Positions 51,470 to 63,700 of a stretch of DNA of 64,000 bases are shown here, in pieces (the stretch's first letter is position 1; the number at the start of each line of letters is the position of its first letter). The position numbers and the translations under genes are program-made. Below the pieces are notes generated by a model that was not told the DNA's origin, did no database searches, and was given only the letters and a program-made list of their open reading frames with translations. Source of the DNA: Panulirus ornatus (lineage: Eukaryota > Arthropoda > Malacostraca > Decapoda > Palinuridae); assembly GCF_036320965.1 (NCBI RefSeq), contig NC_092265.1, positions 5,560,001-5,624,000 on the forward strand, read 5' to 3'.

Positions 51470-54223
51470 CTTGATTGCCATTTTCCACGTTAGCAAGGTA
51501 GTGCCAGGAAACATGATGAAAGATCCATCCACTCTTAATCACGTACATGTACATAACATACATATACATATTATTATTATCATTATCATTATTATTATTG
51601 ACTGCTGTTTATGGCATTACAGCAGTAGTGCCAAAAATAGATGAAGAAAATCCATATCCTATCACTTCCATTCTCTGGCTGCCATGTTGTGTAAGAGTAT
51701 AGTTGAGAGAGCTCAAGAGAGTTTGCTGATATGGTTTGGACATAGGGCAAGAATGAGTGAGGATAGGCTGAGAAGGAGGGTTTATATGTAAGAGGTGGAG
51801 GGCACAAGGAGAAGGGGGCCACTGAATTTGAGATGGAAGGGTGGGATGTTTGGGCATGAACATACAGGATGGCTGTTCACGCAATCAGACATACACCCAT
51901 TTGAAACCATATTCCCCCAAACAAAAATGAGTCATACTTTCCATCTATGTTCTGGACAGAATGCAACCCTACATTACTAAAAACACTGATTTAAGATTCC
52001 AAGACCCTTCATCCCCACTATGCAACTACTGTAGTGAAGACACTAAACACTTGCTGTTCAGTTGCCCCACACTTTCCCCACAGAGAGACATACAACACTT
52101 CACTTCTTGTCCTATGGTCCTGCCCAGTGGATGTGGCCAGCTTCCTGAGTGCTGTGGGAACTCCATAAAATAGATGAAACTCCTGGGGTAGGAAGAAAGT
52201 AAATATACATGCAGCTGTGCCCATCTATTCTTCTGTGAATAATCTATTGCATTTTACCTGTAATGAAAATGAAAACAGTTAAGTTTTCTGATTACTTTGT
52301 TTGCCTTCAGAGAGTGCTCTTACAGACACTGATGGTAATGCATTGATCAAAGTGGCAGCAGTAGCAGCAGCAAAAGATAAAGGAATAGAGAAAGTATTCT
52401 GGTAGGTTATGTTAAAGGGAAGATATTAAATAAATGGAAATGGAAGGAAGCTTACTGTTTGGAAATATGGAAACTAAAAAATGAAACTAAAAGCAAGATG
52501 GCAGTTTGCAAAAGGGAAACTGAAAATGGGGATAAAAGTAAAATGAACATTTGCAAAAAAAGCTGAAAAATTAAATAAAGACACAAATGGGAGATAAAGC
52601 TGCAAGAATTTAAATTACTGTAATGCAGTACTGCATTACAGTATGATGGTTTAAGAAATGCTAATATCAATTCAAATATGTACAGAAGATAAATATGAGG
52701 AACTTTCAGGAAGGTAATGACTGAAAATAAGTGTGCCATCAAGCTTGATTAAAGGTTACAGAATGAAGTTTGTAGTACATTTTATGCTTTAAAAATTACA
52801 TTCTGCATTAGTAGGATGATTTGTAAGCTGCAAGCAGTTGAGAAGGAATTCTTAAGTGGGTTTGGAGGGAGGAATAGGGACAGAGGAAGAATGAAGAAAT
52901 TGAAGAGGTTCATTATAACAAAGAGATCAGTTAATAAAGTAAAAGTAGTGTACTGATCTGGCATAATTTTGTGGAAAAATTAATGGAGATGGAATATTTG
53001 AAAAAGCTTTCTTGAGTGACATAATTATGAATATGACAGAAGACTGCATAATATATTTGTGAAAGAAATATCAAGACATGAATGGAAAGAGATGTTTATG
53101 AGTGACTTTAGAAGAAGCAAGAGTATGCAAAGACTGGTAGATGAATAGGCAAATAAGTGAGGGGTGCAGCTGTTCTGGAGTGCAATAATAATGATCATAG
53201 ATAGTATTTTAGAAGGAGCAGGAGTATGCAAAGACTGGTAGATGATTGGGCAAACAAGTGAGGGGTGCAACCACTCATGAGTTTAATAATAATGGAGATC
53301 ATAGACAGTGAATGAAAACATGCAGAGTGAAATGCATACGCTACCACAATTTGTGCGGTTAACAGGACCTGCTTTATGCTAAGAAAAATTTTGGTCTAAA
53401 TTAGTAGAATGGTTTGTATGGTGCAAGTGGTTCAGTTGAATTTCTTAAAAAGCAGGTATGGGGGAGGATTAGGTGTAGAGAGAGAAATGAGTAAAGTAAA
53501 GGAGAGTATATTATGATGAAGGGATTATTAAAGTGAAGGTATGGATACATGGAGAAAACATATGAAAAAAGAACGTTTAGAAAAGTGTATTTGAGTAAAG
53601 TAATCTAGAATATAGAAGATAAAACTGAAGGAGTGTGTATGGAAAGAAATGTCAAGATACAGGAAAGTAGAGATGAATATGAGTGTGTTTAGTATGAGTA
53701 TGAGAAGACTACCAGATAATTGGATAAACATGTGAGGGTTGCAAGAGTGCAATATTAATGGTCTTCATAGTATAACAAGATTCTTCATAAGCAGTTTTGC
53801 TTTAGATACAAGAGAAAATTTACAATATTTATATGTTACAGATTATAATCATTGGGGTAAATAAGACTGTACCTTTGATTTTGTCCATGAGGGTCGCTAC
53901 CTCTTGTTCATGTTGTTGCTGAATCTCCTGCACTTCCTGCTTGTCTATAATTTCACCCATGTTTGCCAAAACAGAAATGTCAAAGTCTGGTGATGCTTCT
54001 GCCACCTGCTGCATTAGAACAGCACTCTGGCGTTTCAATGTGTTTGCCTCATGACGGAGAGTCTTGTTTTCACGGTACCACTAGAGAGGATGGATGATGT
54101 ATTTTTCATTTAATGCTTTTCATAAACACTGATGTCTCTAATCATGACTACAAAAATTGATATGATACATGTGACTCAGCTGCTTTTTCTTTGGAAAATT
54201 TCTCCTTCATCACCATAGGGAGG

Positions 54224-54298
<75 letters not shown>

Positions 54299-57200
54299 TT
54301 ATTTATTTATTTATTTATTATACTTTGTTGCTGTCTCCCATGTTAGCAAGGTAGCGCAAGGAAACAGACGAAAGAATGGCCCAACCCACCCACATACATA
54401 TACATATTGAGAATATGAATGAAAATATTACATAAAAAAATGTAAATTAGGATGGTAAGAGAAGTTACATATGGTAATGAAAATGTCAATGTAGAATCAA
54501 GAAGTGCTGCAAGTTAGGGATACTTCTGTATGTGGATGACACAGCACTGATGAGAATCAGCAAATGAGTAGAAAGCAATGGTGGTGAAATTTTGGATAAA
54601 TAGTATATCTTAAATAGTTGTGCTTGAAAGGAAAGACTCAAAACATGAAATACAGCTAGATGAACATGAAGAGTTCAAAAGTACTTGTATAATACTGTCA
54701 ATAAGCTATTTGATATTTTTGAAAAAACTGCAAAATGTCAGTGATAAAAGGAAAAATACTTCCTCTGATGTGTGACAAGGTATATTTAAAGTGATGTAGT
54801 CCACAGAGCTTAAGTGCATGTGATAAAGGTCTGTCACTGGTAGGTTTAGTTGGTAGACTGCCATATAGTTGATGCAAAGAGTTTCCATGAAGAGAGAACA
54901 GAGTTTGCAAACAGGGTAAAGGAAGTCAAAGGGAAATTTGGTATTGCAAGGGAAGCATTTGATGAAAGGACAAGATAGGGTACTATCGAAGTACAATCAT
55001 GAATTGGCCCGTTCTCACTGTACCATGCTGTTGGTTGACTTTACCCTTTATATAGATATTGCTTTTGTTTCTGATCCTGAAAACTGACTGCTTGCATGTC
55101 TCCACCAATATTTAGGTCCTGCAGCACTCAGCAAACAACTGGAACATAAGATTATCATGTGGCCATTGACAAATAAAGGGTAAACCACTGTGATGTACCT
55201 TTCTTTCTTTGTCCAAATGATTCCCGAACCATTGTACCCACTTCCCCATCAATGTTCGTTTCAGAACATCCAGGTTTCTCTCTGCAAATATACCTCCTAC
55301 CTCTCCCTTCTCTTCACTCAGGTGACAACCACGCACATTCAGTCATCCCAACCTGAGGCCTTTAAGAATAGGTTCTTGTTGGCTCTGTATGTTACCTTAT
55401 TTTACAGAGTGATAATATAAGAGGGGAGAGTTTCTAGTGCTCTGCTCCCGTCCGTCAGTCGCCTCATACAACACGAAGGAAATCTGGGTGGTATTCTAAT
55501 TCCAAAATTCCTAGGGATGGGGGAAATTGATTACCATATGAATTATATTACCGACTGTACATTATGGGACAAATGATCCATAACACGAAACATAGTACTA
55601 ACATGTTTGTATATGTATCAATTTTTTCTCCATGTATCCGAACGTAATGCTTGAGAAACCTATTTACATCAATCAGTGACTGAAAGAGCTGATAAAGCTT
55701 GGCATAGCGTTGGAGCACCTGATGGTAAAAGTATTTGATTAAGTATTTCTTGGAACTTACATTACCAAAGCTAGGATACACAATAATACTCACCTCTGTA
55801 GCACGGTTAAAGGCTTGTGCCATGGATTCCGTTTCCACCTGGTAACGTTGTCGCAGCTCGTCGTACTCGTGATAGACGGCTTCAGATACTGTAGAGATGA
55901 CTGGTGAATCAGAGTCTGCCAGAGAGTGAAAGAGAAAGGAAGAAGACAGATAGGAAGAGGAAAATATTCAGAGAATGAGGGATAGATGGTGGATAAGCAG
56001 GGAAACTAGGGTGTACAAAAGCAGAGAATCAAAGAACATTGGAGAGTGAAGGTATAAATACATGCAGAAATTGGATGAACAGAGTTTAACATGCAAGGAG
56101 CTTTTGATGCTTTAATATATTTAAATGTGATCTCAGACATGTCATGCATGTAATCATTATCAATTACCAACAATGAAAGTGAAGACTGAATCCATTTACA
56201 AGACAAAGCATAGAAATTAACCATGATTTATGCTCTTAAAATGGATGATGATACCTCCACAGTTAAAAACATTTGTTTTTGACACATTTCTAGGAAAAAA
56301 AATAGCCGTGGAAAACATAACAAACATACAAAAAAAAAAGTTTTGATCCTGCCGGTGAGGAAAAAATAGTCTTAATCCTGCTTCAACTAAATTGAAATAA
56401 GCTTTCAAATCTTAGGCATAGAATGTTATCTCTACCCGTTATCTACTCAGATCTTAATACTAATAACGCAGAGACACTGTCGTGCTCTGACAAGAAAGAG
56501 CATAACCATAAAGCAATTTCATGTTGGGAGCGGAAGTGTACATGGTTCGTGAAAGTTTCGGAACTCATGTATTGCAACATTAAGACTTCATGGGCGCTTA
56601 GCAACATAAAGACGATGGATGTCAAGCGTTATGAATCTGGGTGTATGGGTACATGAGCAAGAAATGCCTGGCAACTGACTACACAGTCTGTGACAGAATG
56701 ATGAAAAGAAGTGTCTAAGAGAATGGGAATTAATGCATGTCACTAGGAAAAGAAGCACGATGTAAGGAAACATGAGAAGTACTGTTTAGGAATACGAGAA
56801 CAGAATAATTGGTAACATGATCATAAGAAGTGTGTGACGACATGATTAATGCCATATGTTAGGTTGCATATAAAAATGGAGAGAAGTAGCTTAAGCTCGA
56901 CACACCATAGCGAATGCATCTCCTTGCTATTAAGCTCACTTAGCCTGATTTCAAACCCATACTACCAACAGTACAAAATATATGGGAAAGACATAACAGA
57001 GGACTGATGGTCCATATGTGATGGATATATGTGCTAAAGGACGTTACTAAAATTCCCATTTTAATTAAGATGAAGAAGGTATAAAAAAGTAGACTCCAAA
57101 TTCATCTAAAAGTTTAAAAGCCAAGATTACCTTTTTACAGAATTCAAGAAACGAACGATAATAGTGGACACAGTAGCCATGACATGGATGAAAAAATCTT

Positions 57201-57344
57201 TGGAAAGATCAGATGCTTAAATCGAAGGAACACCTGTGGGTTAACAATGGCAACGTGTAAACAGAGCACACATGACAGCTGGCGCTGCATGACTAACACA
57301 GGGAACGGCCATCAAAAATGAATATATTGGTCCTGCGGTAATGA

Positions 57345-57411
<67 letters not shown>

Positions 57412-57640
57412 CATACTATTCGCCATTTCCCGCGATAGCGAGGTAGCGTTAAGAACAGGACTGGGCCTTTGAGGGAATATCCTCACCTGACCTCTTCTCT
57501 GTTCCTTCTTTTGGAAAAAAGAAAAAAAAAAGAAAAACGAGAGGGGAGGATTTCCAGCCCTCCGCTCCCTTCCCTTTTAGTCGCCTTCTACGACATGCAG
57601 GGAATACGTGGGAAGTATTCTTTCTCCCCTATCCCCAGGG

Positions 57641-57709
<69 letters not shown>

Positions 57710-60700
57710 CGCTACCCCACTAACGCAGGAAATGGCGAATATGAAAAAAATGTATAAAACATTACTCATCACGCTCAACACCTACCACAAATATACCAGC
57801 AACACACTATTAACAAGACACAAAACAAGCTGCGAAAAATAGCACGGAATGACAGCACGGCACTTAGCCAGCAGCAACGCGATACAATAACACTGGAAGA
57901 TCTCCAGGGAATGTTGAAGAGTGGTGACTAAGAAACATATGGCGGAGAAGGTTGTGAGGACGCTTGTGAACTCACACTTTAGTTGTGATTTTACAAGAAA
58001 AGCAAATTGCTCATCGTGGGTGAAAGAAAAAATAAACGCTCCACTAATCTCCCGCTTCTCCAAGCACATACAATTGGCTGTCATGTTACTAAAGGTATTT
58101 ACATAATGCATCACCAGCAGGTGCGGTAGTGTATGGTAAGCCCAAGGCTGCTGCTGGTGTGACAAAAAGAGTGAGGTAATGGGGGCGTCCGGACAGAGGC
58201 ACAGCTGTCACGCTACAGAGTAGTAGATGGGCAACTTGAATCATGACGCGTAAGTTCCGACTTCACCTTTGTTGAAACTAACTTGACAATTTCCACGGCA
58301 GCTTCAGAAAGTAATCGTCTCCAAACATTTAGAAGGAAGTACTCCAATCACTACACGCTGCACTGTACATTTTCTCTTGCAGAAGATCATCATCATCATA
58401 ACGGCACGGAAAATGCGTGGATTATAGTGAAAACTTTCATTACACTCTTAGCTTCCACTTCACCGTTCAGGACCACGAGAAGACTGGTGAGGCTGGAGCG
58501 CTGCTGGGTCATGGTGGCTCCTGACATCAGAGACCACTGGCCTTAACGTGATACGGCCAGCCTTGGTTGGACCCCCGGGAACCAACCTATGGATATCACA
58601 CATCACTTTACTCTCCGCTCCATTAAGTCCTTCCCGGATCGCATCGAGACGAACGAAGCCGCCTCGGTAATCAGTTCGGAAACGTTTCCCATAAGCTGCG
58701 TCCCACTAATGAGGGGAAAACTGATATGTTAAGTCCCGAAAGCAAACAACATGGACGAAGGACCAGCGAGCAGGGTAACGCCCCCCCCCCCCCCCGATAG
58801 TTGGGAAGAGGAGAGAGAGGGGGGGGGGGGTGACCACACTTCTGCGGTCAGTGTGGCGGCCTCAGCAAGTTATTCTCAGACAGCGCTACCACGTGGCTGG
58901 CTAGCGACCTGCCTCACGTACCACTCCTGCTGCTGCTGAAAGGAGCCCTACTGATGCCGCTGAGCGCCACCAATGACGTCTGCTGACAGTCCTACTACTG
59001 CCTGCTGATGTTTATGCTTTTTGTTGCTAGCACAGCTAGCTGCCTGCTGAAGCTACTGCTGCTGGCCTCTGGTGATGGCACTTTTAGCACCAGGCAGTTG
59101 ACGCAAATTCTGATGCGCACTGAAAGTAAATATTGCAACTTGCTGGCATTACCACTGTTGACACTTCTTAAACGCTACCAGTGGTGTTGCATGATGATAC
59201 TACCATTGCACATGAGTCTACCGCTGACATATCGACCAGTGACGCCATTACTGCCACCTGCTGATGTTACAAGTGCTGTCCGCCGACTCGACCAAACCTA
59301 GCTAGCAGAAGTTCCCTGCTGAAAGTACCGACGCCACCTGCTGACGCGGCCAAACCCGGCCGCTGACGACGCTACCTTGCAGACATTGCCACTTGCTGAT
59401 ATCACCTTTGCCTGCTGACAGCCGCCACCGTACTGACATTATGACTGCCGGCTGTTGAAGTTACTACCAGGAAGTGCTTATCATGCAAGGAATGCATCTG
59501 AAGATGATTCTCTGTGCTGTCCACGTGTAAAATACCACAAAACACGTAGCTTCACATACTTCCACTAACTCATCATTTAATATTCGAGTCCGTCACCGTT
59601 GTACCGCTTATAATAATAATGTAAAAAGTCGTTTTACAAAGTATCTCAGTTGGCTTGAATATCATACCAATTAATATTACATCTCTTACTAAGAATAACA
59701 CTTTATAACTAAGCCAACCTGTTGATCTTTTTAGTTTTCGGAGACTATTAACTTCAACTTATTTCGATAATATTAATCTAAGTACATGTTCGGTTATTTC
59801 ATTTTGAGAGTATTGACCGAAGCAAATATTAGGATATTACTTAAGGGCAGTGGTTGGCGGGGATCCGTGGGGGATAGTCTGCCCAGCGATGTTACTCACT
59901 CACTTTTTTTTTGCACCAGAGTGGAATGTAAATCATGTTGCCTCAGTCTACCGAACTTCATCAACTTGTCACCTACTCTAATGGTGATATTTCACAGATC
60001 TATAGGGAAGGAAGTGTACTTGACTGGCTGCGTGCGGCTTCTAATATCTATCTCCCATTGGTAAGAAGGACCAGCAGAACACAGTTTGTGACTTTAGACA
60101 GAATACCTTTTAAGTCTTTCGTTTTTCGTCTTTTGACTTGAGGCGAAACAACACTAGCATTGTTAAACATGACGGTGTGCGAGGTTTAGACACAATGTCA
60201 CACGATCTCGAAAGGCAAGGAAAAAATATGACGCCCAAGTCAAATTCAATGTTTACCCGACACTGGTGATCCGGGTGCTCGCGCCGCGGCATTCCATCGG
60301 CCAAAACCAGTTCCCAACTATATCGGCTTATATGTAACGTCCCGTAATAAACCGTGAATATAAATTTATGAGAAAAATCTGTAGATCGATGATTCTGGTA
60401 GAAAACGCATCAGGTTAATTTCCAGTAATTTTTCAACATCTGTTCCGAACTTCTATCCACATACCAGTATATCTGCTAACTGATTTTCTGAACAACAGCC
60501 TCACGTCATGACTAGTTGTACACCATAACCAACAACTCGCGATTAAAAACTACACTACCCACATTGCACCGCCACAATGCAGAATATGGCAACGAGGGGT
60601 CAATCTAAGACATCTTATACGCACACTAAGTGGCGGGCAGTGGGTTCTGTTTCTAGCCCTAACATTAAAACCAACATCTATAAACTTTTTGCCCCCCCCC

Positions 60701-63700
60701 CCTCCCCATTCGCCACGAAAAATTAAAGATACCTGAAGCCAACGAGCCTTGTTATCAGGACCCGGGGTTAATTTTTTGAGACGTCACCAGAGGTCAGGTC
60801 CTCTGTACCAGGGCCACCCTTGGGCGTTACCAGGTGTCAGATCTGTACCAGGACCCAAAGCACCCCTAAGCTTGCTGTTCAGTTGGCTGTCTTCCAAAAC
60901 CAATTGCGAAGTGCCTCCTCACCTCAGTTGATGGAACACCACATAAAATTGGTGACGGTGTTGATGGCTGTGTGTGTGTGTGTGTAGATATCTATTTCAC
61001 TGTAGCTTTTGCCACAGGTAAACTACGGTTTTAGTGAAGATGTGATCCCGCACCACCAATGTGACTTCCTTCCTACCCGTGTGTGTATGTGTGGCTCCCA
61101 ACAGCTGCATAAACACCACCTCTTTGATATTGAAAGAACTGGCAGTGTTGGTAACATCACTGTGAGGCTCGAGCAGTCTCAATGTGGCTTACCTTGTTCC
61201 CTTTATCTTCCTTTCCCTCTAGTGAGGGTAGGTCGAGGGCTTCTTACCTCTGACTGTACCTCAATCCCCCTTACTCTACCACTATATTCCACACATTCAC
61301 TGTGTGTGTGTGTGTGTGTTGTATGTCTGTGTGTAGACTGTGGTGAACAAAGAATGCATCCGTCTCTTAAGCTCTCGATCAGGGAAGGTACGATTCTTAA
61401 GCTCAACGGTCCAACCATTCTGGCTTGTCACCTGTCCTTTATGGGTGAGGTGAAAGGCCAGGCTATCATACCCAAAGGTCGCGAGGTCATGTTCAAAGGT
61501 TTTAGTAAACAAAAAAAAAAAGGCCATTTGATCCTTGATGATCATGGACGTCAGGCGTGTTAATCATGTCTAATCTGGTTATACCAAAAAGCACAACAAC
61601 ACAGTAGCTCTAATTTGCTTAATCATGTTTACATGTTAGAACTCCAGGGGGAGGGGTTTCAGTCACTATCCGTGTGTGTGTGTGATGATAGCCACATCAG
61701 CAGAGCATCTGGTCTTATCTTATCTCAACCCCACCTCCTAGTGAGGCCCGTAACAAACCGTCATGTCGTTGGAACCTACTGCCTGGCTATTTAGCCAATG
61801 CTAACCCCTTTAATAAGACGACTGAACACCATGAGTACAATGAGTTCATTGTTTGTCACCGTACTCGAGGCGTTTTATGTCGTCGTAGAATTTAACTCGT
61901 CCTACTCGAGATCCAAATAGTTACATTCAAGGGGTCGTTATGAACAAGGGCTCGGGGGGGGGGGGGGGGGGGGTATCGCGAGGACAGAAGGCGCTGCGCC
62001 TGATTCTGGGAAACTTGGAAAACGTTAGTCCTGCGTCCGTCATCTATATGGAATGGAGGAAAGATTCTTAACTCGCACCGGAACACCGCGGCTACGAAGT
62101 GAAGCATCAGGCCGTAAAGAATTATTTCTTATTAAGACTTGATAATTACCAGTTGATTATAAGAGGTAATGAGATATCATGAGGACTACATGGAAATGCA
62201 TGAGAAGATATACGTCACGCACGGAGACGCCAGTGTTGCCAATGTAGCCTAGAACTGAATGTTTGGTGTTCGCAGCCATGTATGCTGGGAGATCCTGTAT
62301 GGTCTTACAATGATCATAAACACCTGAATAAAGTGTTCTTTTTTTCGATTATTGGTTACCACTTGACGGTGGTGGTCTTAATGAGCCTGGAGGCCGACAT
62401 GACTATAACAGAATAAACCAACTAACCATTCGGTATAAACACTGTTGTCAATGACGCAAGGCAAGGTTAAATAATGAGTCTGATGTGGCGAAGCTAATAC
62501 ATGACACGAGTGAGAGATGATGAGGCGAGGCTGATGAATGACACGGGTGAGGCATGTTGCACATTCAGAAGAGGTTCCGCCAACCTTGCCATGCCACAAT
62601 GAACTAACTGTAAACTGTATGTCAAGCCAGGGTACAGTCAGGAGGAGGAGGGGGGACTTGCAAACTCTTACCTATATACGAATGGGGCTAAGATGGAGTG
62701 TTCAAAAGGTGGACTGGAAAGGACTGTGGAGGAGCCATGTGATGGTTCGTGGATGGTGAGAAGTGAGGTCATGGACTCTGGTGATTCAGGTCGTAATGAG
62801 GACTGGAGGATCAGGATGAGGGGAGGGGAGGGGGGTGATGTGTCCCTTGAGTCGGGAGGTAAACGAGGAGTGAGGCCGGAGCGAGCTGGAAACGAGGCCA
62901 AAATGAACCAGGAATGAGTAGGACACAAGCAAGGATTGGGGACCAGTCCAGTATGAGTGTTTGGAGGGGGCGGGGGGGTTGTATGTTAAGTATGAGGCAA
63001 AAGAGGGAGGGAGGGAGGAGCCTGGGAGGCTAGGAGAGGGGAGAAGTATGAGCGTCTGGTGAGGCAGACGGGGATGACCTACCGCTCCTTAGGTTGTGGA
63101 GGTCGTGCTCCCGCTCGGCCAGACGGTCGTGGAGGGCGTCACTCATCTTCCTCTCGTCGTCGTACCGTCGCTTCAGCATGTCGTAATCCCTTGTGGCTGT
63201 TGGACAACAAAACGAGACATTTAGCAAATCATGGAAGAGAATCGTGTGTGTAATTACTTACACGCAATTATTCAAAGGTGCAGTACAGGAGGAAGTTTTA
63301 CACTCATAAAACTCTATGTGTGTAATTATTCATTTATCATTGCTTACTTGCCACTAACAAAACAGTGATGAAAGCCCTGTGGTAAACAGCAATGTAAACA
63401 ACCGCTTGCTTCCATAATTGAGACATATTTCGGTGGTTGAGTTTATTAAAATTCGTTAATGCATCAATACATGAGTAATGATGAACACAGATATGAGACA
63501 CGGCGAGAAAATATCACCCAGGTTTAAAATATGAATACAAAAAAAGGTCATCTTAATTATGGCGAAAACCTTGTGTGAACAATTTTGGGAAGAAAATCTT
63601 AAAACACGACTATTTCTCTGTCCCTCGTACATGTTTGAAGCTAGTGTTTCTCTTTACCTCCGGATACACTGGGAAATTCTCTGGAGTCACCTATGACGTC

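Noticed and set aside
57782..58165. 127-codon - strand frame inside Shootin-1 intron 2
   Set aside because: It is hydrophobic with no clear domain, and no splice borders fit the neighbouring exons.
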